A DNA stretch of 64,000 nucleotides from Hyaloperonospora brassicae (taxonomy: Eukaryota; Oomycota; Peronosporomycetes; Peronosporales; Peronosporaceae). This document shows positions 32,965 to 44,280 of this stretch, one piece after another. The position numbers and the translations under genes were made by a program. The notes under the pieces were generated by a model that saw only the letters and a program-made list of their open reading frames with translations, had not been told where the DNA came from and made no database searches. The DNA is taken from contig CANTFL010001449.1 in the NCBI GenBank assembly GCA_947650285.1, positions 1 through 64,000 of the forward strand, written 5' to 3'. Numbering within the stretch: the first letter of the stretch is position 1; every line of letters begins with the position of its first letter.

Positions 32965-35009
32965 ATGGGCAAAGCCAAGAAGCTCCGGACGATCAGTCAC
33001 AAGAAACGGGTGCCGCCCACGGGCGGTCCGTCGATTGAAGAGCTGAATGCGCTGGAGACGATGGACGTCAATGCCGTCGCCGCCGATGAAGCGCAGCTGT
33101 TCAAAGGGCTCGTGGACGTCCAGGGCGCGGTGCGCGAAGCCACTTGCGTTGCGCTCGCGACACTGTTTGGCGACATGGGGAGCGACGAGACGGAGGCCAA
33201 GAGCCGGTGCAAACTGCAGCGGATGGTGGACGCCGGTCTGCTGACGAAACTCATCCCGCGGGTCGTAGATCCGCTGCCAATGGTCCGCCAGCACGCGCTC
33301 GGCGCGCTGCGCAACATGAGTGTGACGGGCGGCTTGGAGCTCTGCGAGGACATGACGAGGCAGAACGTGGTCACGCCGCTGGTCAAAGTCATTACGGAGA
33401 ACGCAACGGAGACGGCGCTTTGCAGCAATGGCGATTTGCGCGCTGTGCAGGTGCTGGAACAAGCAGTGGCGTTACTTGGCAACTTGTGTGAGAGCTGCCA
33501 GGCGGCGATCAACGAGCTGACACAAGGTGAGCTGCTGCCACCGATCTTCCGGATTGCTGCAATGGCGCGCGCACACCCGATGCTGCATCTAGAGACGCTG
33601 AAGCTGCTGTTGCTCATTACGGAGAGCAACGTACCGCTGAATGAGGTGATCCGAGGCAATGCAACGTACCAGCAGACGATCTGCGACCTCATGCAGGCGC
33701 CCGCTGATCAGTTGTCGCTGCAATGTCGTCTCGAAGCTGTGGGTATTGCCGTCAACTTGCAGTCGACGATGCAGGTGGAAGACAATGCAGCTCGAGTTGT
33801 GCCGGTGCTAGAAGCGGCGCTCGCATACGATGCAGTGAACGTCGTGCAGATGGCACAGCAGGTGTCAGAGAACTATGAGCTATCGCAGAAATCCGTGCTG
33901 GACGATGGGAATGTAGATGACGATACGTTGACGTCGGAGGAGAAGCAGACGATTACGACTGCCCAGCTGAAGGTTCGCGCGTGGCGCGACAGTGTGCATA
34001 CGCTTACATTGGCACTAGAACTGGTGGCTCAAGTGGCTACGTCTGGAGACGACGTCGACGACGAAGAGGAGTGGGCCAGCGATGACGAAGATGCCATGGA
34101 GGAGTATGCGGCATCTCACATGGACACGGACGCCACGGCCGGTGCAACAAGCACTCCCTTGTCCAAGTTGCTCGAAACGAGTCGCGTGCTTCCGCTTTGC
34201 ATGAACATCTTGCAGGGACTTGTGTCGATCCCGCAGCTTTCTGCAAGGGCAATCGGTACGACTTTTGCTGCTCTCCTTCGATCTGTTGCATGGCGCATGC
34301 GCTAAGCTTTTTTCTTGCTCTTCTAGGCAAGGATTTCGAGACAATGCGTATTCGTGTGTGTAACGCTGTGAACAACCTGCTGCTGAGCGTGTCGTGGGAG
34401 GTGCTCAGTGACGAGATGGTGGCCCAGATCTTCAGTAACCTGTGTGCTTTGTACGGAAACCTCAAGCGCGAAGTTGAGGCCGTTTGCACTGCGTCCACCT
34501 CCTTCTCGCTCGAGAGCAGCGCGACAAACGACCTTGAGGTTGCAGTGACTACAGCAATGCTGTCGATGCTGCGTCGTAGCGGACCTGAAAACCGTCAGCT
34601 AGCTGTCACTGCAGAAGATGCTGAGCTGATCTTGACGTGCGCTGCTCAGGGACGCTCAGCCGAGTCTCGAGTCAACGCAATTGGTATGGTCGGCTGTGTG
34701 GGTAAGCGCTGCTCTAGTGCGGCTGAGAAGGAGGCTGTTGGACGCGCTCTGGTAGCGCGACTCGATGACTCGAGTCTCGAGGTCGTGGCCGAGACCTTGA
34801 ACGCCATCTTTGACGTGTACGACGACAAGGACTTTGACGACACGTTCCGAGCGCTTGGATTCCTCAGTGCACTGGAGCGCACGTCTAGTGCCATGAAGAC
34901 GAAGCTGAAAGCAGAGCAAAAGCAGTTAGATCGCGCTCTTGTCGCGCACGTCAAAGAGACCCGTCTCAACCTCTTACGCTTCATCAAGTACAAGAAGAAG
35001 CACTTGTAA
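32965..35009 (+). CDS. HEATR3: Syo1/HEATR3-like ribosomal-protein import chaperone
   Basis: Two exons (32965-34255, 34327-35009; 71-nt intron) give 657 residues. The start is the ATG at 32965. The N-terminus is a Lys/Arg-rich tail with M-G-K-A-K-K-L and K-K-R-V-P-P, as in Syo1/HEATR3. Armadillo and then HEAT-type helical repeats fill the rest, with an acidic loop near residues 360-380 (D-D-E-E-E-W motif). In yeast the orthologue carries ribosomal proteins uL18 and uL5 together into the nucleus, and the acidic loop position agrees. The C-terminus ends in a basic L-L-R-F-I-K-Y-K-K-K. The assignment rests on the overall pattern rather than a catalytic motif. Confidence 0.85.
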
Positions 35010-35518
35010 CCACAACCGATCAGCAAGCGCCGTCTTCTTTTGTGTGTGTATAGCGGAGCAACGTACGTCGTTCTCGATCACATGTTTCGTTGTTGTGTCT
35101 TGTGCCATTTGCTTCGGATCCGTGAGTCATTACGGCCTTACACTGAAAAGCGACGACATGGCAGTAGACGGATACGGTGCACGACGAGCTCAACTAGTCG
35201 AGCGCTTTTGGAGGTCTCCGACTCCATTCTGTCGCTGGATACAGCATAAGTGACTGCATAACCACCGTCCATGGTCCCCTCTTATCGTGCTTTTTGTCTG
35301 CGCTGAACTCATGACCTAGAGAGTCAGAACCGTCGTGCAAGTTGAAGCGATCGATCGATTGACCACACCCGTGGATCGCTTCATTGAAGTGCCTCGTGTG
35401 CCGTGTTCTGATTGGTCGGTGCAATTATCAGCCAATCGCTGCGCTTCACGTGGCCCTCGTGAGCTCCTGGCGACTCGTTCCAGATCATTTGCAGTCTTCA
35501 CGTGGGATCAACAGAGCA
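35010..35518. other. Intergenic, promoter of the PDI-like gene
   Basis: This lies between tandem plus-strand genes. No conserved frame was seen; the open frame upstream of the PDI start at 35384 is not needed because the signal peptide begins at 35519. Confidence 0.5.
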
Positions 35519-36874
35519 ATGAGAGGGACGCGCGCGCTGCCGCTCCTCGTGGGCCTCACGGGTCTCGTGGCGCTCGTCGGGGCACTGTACGTGGAAGAAG
35601 ACGCTGTCAAGATGCTGGACGCCGAGGACTTTCGTGAACAGGTGCAGCAGGACTCGGGCGTGTGGCTGGTGGAGTTTTACGCGCCATGGTGCGGCCACTG
35701 CAAAGAGCTGGCGCCCGAGTACAGGCGCGCGGCCAAAGCGCTCGCGGGTGTCGTGAACGTCGCGGCGATCGACTGTGAGGAGAACGAGGGCTTTGTGCAG
35801 GAGTTTGAGGTGGAGGGCTTTCCGACCATCCTGATCTTTGGCAAGGACAAGACCAAGCCAACTGTGTTTGACGGCGAGCGCACGGCGAAAGGCATTGTGG
35901 ACGCGGCGCTAACGGCCTCTCGTCGAGTGGTCAAGGCCCGACTGGACGATGGCACGGAGAAGAAGAAGAAGACGAAGACGAGGAAGCCTCGACCCGAGCC
36001 CAGGAAGAAGCCAGTGAATGGCAAGAGCAGTGTTGTCCAACTCACGGACGCGACGTTTGACGACATGGTGCTGAACAGTGGAGACGTGTGGCTCGTGGAG
36101 TTTTATGCTCCATGGTGTGGCCACTGCAAAGCTCTGGCTCCAGAGTGGGAGCAGGCTGCGACGGATCTGAAGGGATCGGTGAAGCTAGGGGCTCTTGAAG
36201 CGACAGTGAACGAAGTGAAGACAACCGAGTACAAAGTTGACGGGCTTCCTTCCATTCGAGTGTTTGGACCCAACGCCATGGGTCCTGCAGATGCTGAAGA
36301 GTACACGGGCGAGCGCACAGCTGCTGCGATCACTGACTTTGCTCTCGCCGCACTGGAAACACTGGGTGGCGGTCTCCGCATCAAGGAGCTTGTTTCTGAT
36401 GATGCCGTGGCCGACATTTGCTACGGCAGATCGAGCTGTGTAATCAGCGTCCTCCCGCACATTACTGAAGGCGGAAAGCGTGCACGTGATGGCTATCTCG
36501 AGACTCTCGAAGAGGCAGCGAAGCTGGTGCGTGGCAAGCCATTCAAGTTTGGATGGATGCAAGGCGGCGACCAACCCGAGTTTGAGAACCGCTTCGAGCT
36601 GACGTTTGGGTACCCGTCATTGGTGGCGATCAACTTGGATCGGAAGCGCTACGTCGTGCAACGTGGTGCCTTTACGGCTGAAGCCATTAGTGCGTTTTTG
36701 CAGGATGTCATGCAAGGCCGCGAGTCAACAGTGGGTTTTGACGAGTTACCACCGATCAAGACGGTCGAGCCATGGGATGGCAAGGACGTGGAGCTCGACG
36801 AGATTGACGAAGATGACGACGACGATATCTTGAGCGAGATCCTGGCTAATGCCGTCGGGAAGGAAGAGCTGTGA
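35519..36874 (+). CDS. PDIA6: Protein disulfide isomerase, PDIA6/P5-like
   Basis: The intronless gene encodes 451 residues. The ATG at 35519 was chosen because it opens a signal peptide (R near the start, then a Leu/Val/Gly core to about residue 22). Two thioredoxin a-type domains each carry W-C-G-H-C (residues about 56 and 198), joined by a Lys-rich linker near 140-160. A redox-inactive b-like domain fills the rest. An acidic tail ends in K-E-E-L, a variant of the KDEL retrieval signal, placing it in the ER lumen. It would form and reshuffle disulfides in secretory proteins. The a-a-b order matches P5/PDIA6, not classical PDI (a-b-b-a). Confidence 0.94.
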   Translation: MRGTRALPLLVGLTGLVALVGALYVEEDAVKMLDAEDFREQVQQDSGVWLVEFYAPWCGHCKELAPEYRRAAKALAGVVNVAAIDCEENEGFVQEFEVEGFPTILIFGKDKTKPTVFDGERTAKGIVDAALTASRRVVKARLDDGTEKKKKTKTRKPRPEPRKKPVNGKSSVVQLTDATFDDMVLNSGDVWLVEFYAPWCGHCKALAPEWEQAATDLKGSVKLGALEATVNEVKTTEYKVDGLPSIRVFGPNAMGPADAEEYTGERTAAAITDFALAALETLGGGLRIKELVSDDAVADICYGRSSCVISVLPHITEGGKRARDGYLETLEEAAKLVRGKPFKFGWMQGGDQPEFENRFELTFGYPSLVAINLDRKRYVVQRGAFTAEAISAFLQDVMQGRESTVGFDELPPIKTVEPWDGKDVELDEIDEDDDDDILSEILANAVGKEEL

Positions 36875-38178
36875 GGCGGCATGCAGCGTATTAGGTGTCT
36901 GGCCTCGGATGCAGCGATGCTGTGAGTGTTGTTAGGATGCTTGCCGTCTACGCTTGACGGTTTCACCAGTCTAGCGTGTGTCGAATCGCATCACCACTTT
37001 GTCCATCAGGTGTCGTAGTCGCGTTGCAACAGTCTCGACGTGCTGAGCTGTCAAAACCACCGCATGACGTGGCTGAAGCAGCCAGAACTATCTCAACGAC
37101 CCACAAACGCTTCCGACATCGGAAACGACATGCCGCGTCAATAACTGCACGACACTTGACAGTGGGTCCCCCTTGCAACGTAGGCTCGCAGTGCTCTGCT
37201 GCAAATCCGCTGGTCAAATTCACGTCAAGTGGGTAGATCAAGTTCCCAGCAACCATATGACACGAAGCCAAAGCGGGTCCGTCGCACCACTTGCGACCAG
37301 AGTCACCACTGTCAACCACAGTGTGCAAAGGACTATCCCATATGACGATGGCAAATGACAACGCACATGATACTCCATGTAAAAGAGCTCTACCTCGTTG
37401 CACCAGCGTCGCCACATCGTCAGCTGCGACAAATTGGCTCATCAGAGTACTATTTTTTATTGCTGCAACTCACATGTCACATCAACAGCCACGCGCGCCC
37501 TCGCGTCCATTTCAGTGGCGAAGAGATACCGCCACTATAACAGTAGAAACACGCGATCCGGTGCGATTTATGTCTTGTCAAGCGGACAGGACGTCCCATG
37601 TCGCATGCACGTCGCAATATTCCGACGGACGGCGACAGTCCGACTGGATTCGCAAATAAGGGAGAAAAACAAACATCGTGTAGCGCTACGCTCTTCCCAC
37701 GCGGTCGCACATCACAGCTCGTGCAGCCGCTTTTTGTTTCGGCCAATGGCCTCGCGTAGCCTCCAGCGGGTCGAGCACCGGAACGGACTTTTGACGAATC
37801 AGTGCTTGCCGTGCAGATGCAACCGCGCCCACCAGCCGCCACTTGCCGACTTCTGCTTCGTTTCCGTCGTCTTTCCCACTGCTGTTTCTCGAACCGCTGC
37901 GGGTGGTGGATCAGGCGGTAGTAGTAGTAGAAGAAGTAGCAGAAGAAGTAGTAGTAGCAGTAGTAGAAGTAGTAGTAGAAGTAGTAGTAGAAGTAGTCAG
38001 TCGCCGCTTCATACCTCTCCCCCCTCCTCTCCCCCCCTCCCGACCTCTCTCTCTCTCTCATTATTCATCAACTCGCCTTCTCCCCCACACGTGCAGTCTC
38101 CGCGTCTGCCTCTGCCATTGCGACTATCGATCGACGACAACTCTCTCTCCCCACGCTCCCAGCGAAAGCCCCCCCCAC
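36875..38178. other. Intergenic, no recognisable gene; AGT/AGA repeats
   Basis: Open frames at 36963-37442 (-) and 37398-38345 (+) show no family resemblance. A GTA/GAA trinucleotide tract runs at about 37917-38000, and a CT-rich stretch follows to about 38060. Confidence 0.45.
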
Positions 38179-38469
38179 ATGCCCAATCTACTGAAAGACC
38201 TGCTCGCGACGGTCGCGCCCCAAGCGAAGCGTCCCCCTGCAGTCGCCCTCGACCACCAATCGCCTCTCGCCCGCCAAGCAGAACGCGGCGTCGAGTCCGC
38301 TCGTCGACCTCGCGAGTCGGAGAGAAGACGTCTGTGGCCACGTGACTCCTGCGCAGCAACAGGCACAGGCCAAGTTGGACGCGTTCGTCTTTGTGACGAT
38401 GCTGCGGTAGAAGAAGAGCCGGAGGAGACACTCTGCTGCTCGTGGCGGTCATTGCCGCGCACCCCTTAA
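38179..38469 (+). CDS. Unidentified 96-residue open frame, doubtful
   Basis: The frame starts at an ATG after a C-rich stretch. The first 13 residues look like an amphipathic helix; the rest is Arg/Pro/Ala-rich and low in hydrophobics. The frame one base later is also open, from 38194 to 38429, and reads more like protein at its 3' half. If real, the gene may therefore contain an intron or a frameshift. No family is recognised. Confidence 0.2.
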   Translation: MPNLLKDLLATVAPQAKRPPAVALDHQSPLARQAERGVESARRPRESERRRLWPRDSCAATGTGQVGRVRLCDDAAVEEEPEETLCCSWRSLPRTP

Positions 38470-39107
38470 CGCGGTCGAGATGGGGACCAAAGGAACAAAC
38501 AGAAGAAAGACAGAAAGAAAAAGTGGCGGACGTCTGTCCGATCGACCGAACGGCTGACGGACGGATTGTGCCCCGACCTGTGCATTTCGTACCATATTTG
38601 GACAAGGAGGTGGGTGACTGACTGGCTGCGCGTCTCTCTGCTGCTGTCGTGCGTGTGCTCAGCTGCGTTCTCTGCTGCGACAGCTCGTCGAGCTCTTTGC
38701 TGCGGTCTGAACCTGCCGCCAATACAAAAACTCATTTCTGCTCAGAGCTCTCGTGCAATAAGCGCGAGGGTCTCCTTGTTCCGTCGTCTTGGTGCGTGCT
38801 CTTCCTCCTTCATTGTAACTCACGTGGATCTCTATGTCGTACGCAAAGTCTACTGGTTCTGTCCCGCACAAAAGGTGGCAATGCAACAGTATAGACAGTG
38901 CCTACCGCCCGAGACACCTCTGCTTGTTCGTCTACAGGTTTTCGATCCTTAACTAACTACTGACACGTAACGGTACGGAAAGAGGAACACACCTATCCAC
39001 ACGCACACAGACGCACTTGACTGACTGACTGACAAGACGTTGCTCGATACATTCTCTCTATTCATCCATGTGACCTCCAGCAATTGCATCTGCGCCTGCC
39101 AAAGTGC
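38470..39107. other. Intergenic, no recognisable gene
   Basis: The stretch between the doubtful frame and the FKBP stop codon has no conserved coding sequence or RNA gene that I can see. It probably serves as 3' flank. Confidence 0.5.
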
Positions 39108-40324
39108 TTAGGCGTTCACCACCTCAATCTCAAAGATGAGGTCCGAGTTGCCAGGAATAGCTGGCGGTGACCCCTCACGGCCGTAGCCCAGACGCGATGG
39201 AATCGTAATCGTGCGTTTGCTGCCAACACGCATCCCCTCAATGCCAATGTCCATGCCCTTGATCACGTCCCCAATGCCGTGGCGGAACGTAAACGGCTTC
39301 TTGCGGTTCTGGGCCGCGTCAAACTGCTTGCCGTTCGTGAGACGGCCGCGGTAGAGAATGGCGATCTTGCGACCGCGCTGCACGGCTCGGCCCTTGCCAA
39401 CAGTACTGTCAAAGCAAACGAAACATCAAACGCATGAGTGGCCAGCTCGATCCATGGCCCACATGGAGTACAATGACAGACTTACATGTCCTCGATCGTG
39501 ACGCCCTTGACCAGACGCGTGGACACCTTGGACTTCTTCGGGACTTCGACCGATTCCGCCGGAGCTGCGCGCTTCTTGCTCTTCGGCATTGAAGCAGTTG
39601 CTTCAGCCAGCTTCTCCGCCAGTTTCGTCTCCTTCTCCGCCAGCTTGGCAGCTTTCGCCTTCTTCTTGTTCGCCTTTGCTTTTGTTTCGCTCTCGGCAAG
39701 AGCGTCAAGCGCCTTCCTCGCAGCAGCAGCAGCAGCCTCCTTCTTTGTCGTCTCGTCCTGCTTGACCTTCTCCTTTTTCGGTGGCTTTTTCGCTGCCTCA
39801 GGCTCGTCCTTGTGGAGACGTTCCTCAAGGACCTCAAAGCGGCTCGCTTTGTCGTCATCGTCGCTCGTCTCGTCCTCCTCCAGCGCATCTTCCTCCGCTT
39901 CACTCGAAGACCCGTCGCCAAACACCATCATCTCTTCGTCCTCGTCCTCCCCAATGTCGTCAAAGTCGTGCTCGTCGCCGCTGTCCTCCTCTTCTTTCAC
40001 CTCAATGAATCCCGTGAGGTGGATAGCGTTCGGACCGTCCACGACAAACTCAATCTCGCCGTCGATCGGCGTAAACGTCTGCGTCAAGTTCCACTGCTCT
40101 GCTCCCTCGGGCGTCAGCGTACACAGCGCAATCTTCGACGTCTTTGCCACCACCGAAAGCGTCGAGCGGCCCTTGGCCACTTGAGCGCCAAGTGCTGCAG
40201 AGTTCAATTGCAAGCAAAAGTCCTCGACCTCATTCGACCACTTGAGCGCGCAGCCAGGCTGGATCACGTGGCCAAAGAAGCCTGGCACGGGCGCCACCTC
40301 AACACAGTCGGCCTTCTTGCCCAT
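39108..40324 (-). CDS. Nucleoplasmin-like FKBP prolyl isomerase (Fpr3/Fpr4 type)
   Basis: Two exons (39486-40324, 39108-39405; GTAAGT donor) give 378 residues. Residues 1-95 fit a nucleoplasmin-like domain, with G-F-F-G near residue 15 and H-L-T-G-F. Residues 110-165 are Asp/Glu-rich and 165-280 are Lys/Ala/Glu-rich with K-K-S-K type nuclear signals. Residues 285-378 form an FKBP domain with Y-R-G-R-L-T-N-G-K-Q-F-D, P-F-T-F, G-x-D-I-G-I-E-G-M-R-V-G and G-Y-G-R-E-G. The layout is that of Fpr3/Fpr4 and insect FKBP39, which act as histone chaperones and proline isomerases in nucleolus and chromatin. The junction codon (AT|T) keeps the FKBP core intact. TilS ends only 106 bases upstream on the same strand. 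Confidence 0.93.
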
Positions 40325-40430
40325 TCCGCCGCGTTGCGCAAATGATCCCAAAGTGGCTTCACAACGGATGGTCCACGTGCACGGGTACACTGTACCGTAC
40401 CGAGTTACACCCCACACCCTCTGCGTACCC

Positions 40431-42168
40431 CTATTTCTTCGTCCACCGCTCGGGCTGAAACTCGAGCTGATTGCTGCGTTTGGCTATCCGGACGATCTGC
40501 AAAACCAGTGAATGTATCCATTCAGTTGGCCAACCGGTCCACTCTCAGTACTGACTCGATAATAGTCGGCACTCTGAACAATAGCCACTATAACTTCAAC
40601 GGCAACAACAACAGAGGACGTACGTACCCGACATCCGCCCAATGTGAGCTGCTTGCCCGACTCGAGCGATCGAAGAGCTCGCGCAAGACGAGCGACAGAG
40701 GCCAAACGCGGCGGTGCTTCTTTGTTGCCCACATGGACGATAATGCGCGACAGCACTCGATAGAGCAGCTCGTCAAACACGTCGGGGTCGCGGACCATTG
40801 CCATGTGCACGACGACAACGTCAGACTGCCAGAGGACCGTGTACTTGTGAAGAACGCGCTGTTCTGCACGCACAAAGAAAAACGACAACAACTGTGAGTA
40901 CTCTGTAGCACGTCAACGGTACGTGTCGTTGCGGCCGCACCAAGTCGAGCGAACTCGTGTTTGGCAGTCTCGGCAGTCTGTTGAAACCGAGCGAACAAGT
41001 CGAGGATCGCCGCTCCTCGTTCCTCTTCGATCCGCTTGAGCGCCTGCGTTGGGCATTGAGGTGTACACAACGTGGCAGGTACGAGTCGGCTACTGCCGGC
41101 ATGAAAAAAGAGCAAACCACTCGTACCTGACGGACGCGAACGCGGTCGTACGTGGGGTCATCGTTGGACGGATCGTGGATCCACGTCTGCTGGAATCGAC
41201 CGCACGTTGCCATCAACTGGTCCTTTGTCACCGACAGCAACGGTCGGACGACGGTGGTCATCTCGTTCGTCGCTAGCGCTGGCCAGTCACGTGAACAACG
41301 TGACAAGTGAGCGGCTGGAAAGAGGGGCAATTGACGTGCGATGCCAGCCAGTCCATTGACCCCACTCGCCCGTCCAAGACGGAAGAGCGTCGTCTCCAGC
41401 TGATCGCCTCGATTATGCGCCACGAACAGACACTGCACGCGGTACTCGATGCAAACCTGTCGCAGCAAGTCGTATCGATACCGTCGTGCGTGTTCCTCCA
41501 TCTTGCTCTCATGTGGCCTCGTGGGTCGTGCGGTGTCCATTGCCACCACCCGTTCGTCTCCAGCGTGCAGCTCCATCTCTTCGCACTGCCAGTCACACAC
41601 TCTGGTGATGTGACGGATACCCTCTCGAGCGGCACAGATTGTCGACACCTCACGCGCTTCAGCGCTGCTCTCAGGCCGTAAGCGGTGGTCCACTGTCACG
41701 GCCAAGAGCGGTGTTTGAATGCACCGGAGCTGCAAATACTCGCGCAATAACAGCATCAGCGCCATACTATCAGCGCCACCGGAAACAGCGACAGCGAGGG
41801 GGAACTCGTGCGGCCGTGCGCAGTGTCCTGCAGCCCCAATTGCCACACGTCACCGAGTGAGACGACAGCACAGCACAGCACAGCACATGTTATCACTCTC
41901 GCTATCGGATTATCTGCAGGCGGAGACACGTACCCTTCTCGAGCGGGTAGAGGTCGGCACGCAGTCTCTTTTCCGATATGCCACACTGGTGCATCAAGTC
42001 GGCAAACAGTGCAGCGGATACCAAAGACGACCCATTAATGCGATTGGTATCAACGACGCGGTGGATTGCCAAAGTGGCTATGCGAGTTCGAAAGAGTCGA
42101 CGGGGCACTGGTAGCGCCTGTTGGATGCCAATGCGTAGTGCGAAAAGGCCGTAGTGCTGTAGGCGCAT
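40431..42168 (-). CDS. tilS: tRNA(Ile)-lysidine synthase, probably mitochondrial
   Basis: Five exons (41934-42168, 41127-41827, 40902-41043, 40628-40863, 40431-40496) give 459 residues with every phase matching. The PP-loop ATP site S-G-G-A-D-S lies at residues 94-99, followed by V-D-H-R-L-R-P-E-S and H-N-R-G-D-Q-L-E-T, the TilS versions of family motifs. R-P-L-L, the D-P-S-N-D-D-P segment and a C-terminal L-x-S-L-x-x-G-K-Q-L-T-L-G-G-C-R motif also match. The enzyme adds lysine to C34 of tRNA-Ile(CAU) so that it reads AUA. The first 45 residues are Arg-rich with no acidic residue until D39, as in a mitochondrial presequence, and the bacterial-type reaction is needed only in organelles. Exon 1 was placed by its G|GTACGT donor and phase. 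Confidence 0.88.
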
Positions 42169-42488
42169 GTTGGAGTGGACGTGGAATTCGGCCCTCGACG
42201 ACAAGTGGGACAATGAATGCAAAGTGAGACCGTCACCGGCGCGACGAAAAGGTCCACAAATGAGTCCTTTGGTTCGTTGGACATCGGATGCTGCGTCAAC
42301 AAGGACGTGGACAGCAGCTGCTCTGCGTTTCGACTCGCGGGCACACACAATCAACACGAGCGGGCAGCTGCATATGGCAAAGCTCATCATCCAACCAACT
42401 AGACTGTGTGGTTACTTGTCAACATCGAGCGTCTCCGAAAAACAGAGAGCTGCAGCGCGAGCTGGTGGTACTGGCACGACACGAGCAC
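42169..42488. other. Intergenic, TilS upstream and enolase 3' flank
   Basis: The interval is 320 bases between tandem minus-strand genes. No motif was recognised. Confidence 0.5.
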
Positions 42489-43853
42489 CTAGAACGTCGA
42501 GTACTTGCCGAGCTTCGCCACGTCACGAAAGTCCGCGCCAGCGTAGCGAGCATTGGCCCCCAGCTCCTCTTCGATACGCAAGAGCTGGTTGTACTTGGCC
42601 AGACGCTCCGAGCGGCACGGAGCGCCCGTCTTGATCTGGCCCGCGCTCAGACCCACTGCCAGGTCTGCAATGAACGTGTCTTCAGTCTCGCCGCTGCGGT
42701 GGCTGGCCATGATGCCCCATCCGGCCTTCTTCGCCATCGTCACGGCCTCAATCGACTCGGTGATGCTGCCAATCTGGTTCACCTTGAGCAGAAGCGCATT
42801 GCACGCCTTCTGTTCGATCGCCTTCTTCACACGCGTGGGGTTCGTGACGGTCAAATCGTCGCCCACAATCTGCACGTCTTTGCCTACTTTGCTCGTGATC
42901 TTGACCCACGAGGCCCAGTCGTCCTGGTCAAACGGGTCCTCGATCGACACGATGCTGCTCGAGGCCGCACACGTGGCAATAAAGCCCTCGTAGACCTCCA
43001 GTAGCTTGTCGGCCGAGAGCTTGTCGGCGTCAGCTGCCTGGTCGTTCTTAAAGTCCAAATTGTACCGCGCGTCAGTCGCTCCCGTGTAAAACTCCGAGGC
43101 CGCCACGTCCATGCCCAGCCGGACCTTGTCCGTGTAGCCCGCGGCTTGGATGGCCTCTTGAATCAGGTCAATGGCTTCGGCGTTCGACTGGATGTTGGGC
43201 GCAAAGCCGCCTTCGTCGCCCACGGCCGTAGCATCGAGGCCGTAGCGGCTGTTGATCACCTTCTTCAAGTGGTGGTACACCTCCGAGCCTATCTGCATGG
43301 CTTCGGTAAAGCTCGTGGCCCCAATGGGCAACACCATAAACTCCTGCATGGCCAACTTGTTGCCAGCGTGCGAGCCGCCGTTGATAATGTTGAACGACGG
43401 CACGGGCAGGCACGGGCTCGGGTTGCCCGCGAGGTCGGCAATGTACTGCCACAGCGGCTGCTGCTTGGCGGCCGCGCCGGCGCGACAGAGCGCGAGCGAC
43501 ACGCCGAGGATCGCGTTGGCTCCGAGCTTCTTCTTGCACCAGCCCCACTCGTTCTGCGTGCCGTCGAGCGTCTCGACCATGAACCGGTCGAGCGCCGTCT
43601 GCTGCGTCACGTCCTTGCCGAGCAGCGCCGGGGCGATCACGTCGTTCACGTTGCGCACAGCAGTGCGTACGCCTTTGCCCATGTACGCCGCGCCGCCATC
43701 GCGCAGCTCGAGCGCTTCGAACTCGCCGGTCGAGGCGCCGCTGGGGACGGCCGCGCGGTAGAGGCCGAGTTCAGTGGTCACGTCGACTTCGATCGTGGGG
43801 TTGCCGCGCGAGTCAAAGATCTGGCGGGCGTGGAGCGCGACGATGGTGACCAT
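42489..43853 (-). CDS. eno: Enolase
   Basis: The intronless gene encodes 454 residues from the ATG at 43853; the upstream open frame is GC-rich leader. Signature segments are [42 protein letters not shown] and [11 protein letters not shown], which cover the mobile loops, the metal ligands and the catalytic Glu/Lys pairs. It interconverts 2-phosphoglycerate and phosphoenolpyruvate in glycolysis and gluconeogenesis, in the cytosol. The strong G/C preference at third positions suggests high expression. A W-G-W-C-K-K insertion near residue 105 is of the kind seen in plant and protist enolases. Confidence 0.97.
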   Translation of the reverse strand: MVTIVALHARQIFDSRGNPTIEVDVTTELGLYRAAVPSGASTGEFEALELRDGGAAYMGKGVRTAVRNVNDVIAPALLGKDVTQQTALDRFMVETLDGTQNEWGWCKKKLGANAILGVSLALCRAGAAAKQQPLWQYIADLAGNPSPCLPVPSFNIINGGSHAGNKLAMQEFMVLPIGATSFTEAMQIGSEVYHHLKKVINSRYGLDATAVGDEGGFAPNIQSNAEAIDLIQEAIQAAGYTDKVRLGMDVAASEFYTGATDARYNLDFKNDQAADADKLSADKLLEVYEGFIATCAASSSIVSIEDPFDQDDWASWVKITSKVGKDVQIVGDDLTVTNPTRVKKAIEQKACNALLLKVNQIGSITESIEAVTMAKKAGWGIMASHRSGETEDTFIADLAVGLSAGQIKTGAPCRSERLAKYNQLLRIEEELGANARYAGADFRDVAKLGKYSTF

Positions 43854-44280
43854 TGTGGAGCGATGCGGGACCGGGGGAGCGGTCGTGGGGGACAACACCA
43901 GTGGGGAAAAGTGAGCGCGTGCGTGGGGTGCGGCTGCAATTGGAAAGTGAGCTGCTGGGGCACTGGGGGGAATCATCGTGGCGTCGGCCGGGGGTTTGCC
44001 GATTTTAACGACGGTGGGCGCGCGGGGGGGGGCCTAGTTTAAGGTAAGAAAGGATTGCTTCGAAACGCGACGGCTGGGGAGTGGGGTGGGGTGCCACGTT
44101 GTTGAAGTAGGTGCTGGAGTGGGCAAAAGCGACGATATGACCTTGACGCGCGTGACGATCATAGTCGCGGGGGGCGAGGCAGCGATGGAAATGTAAAGAC
44201 TCGATTGGTTTGCGCTCTCGTTTGATTACAGTCGATCCTGCTGGTCCAATAATGGAAAGTGCTCGTGCGCGACATGCAAC
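43854..44280. other. Intergenic, enolase promoter
   Basis: The region is G-rich on the plus strand near 44020-44095. No gene was seen; it should hold the enolase promoter on the minus strand. Confidence 0.5.

Noticed and set aside
36963..37442. 159-codon minus-strand frame beginning M-S-Q-F-V-A-A-D-D
   Set aside because: The first codons look plausible but no downstream exon, domain or family could be joined to them.
43146..44042. 298-codon plus-strand open frame
   Set aside because: Antisense to enolase; Arg/Val/His-rich shadow of its codon bias.
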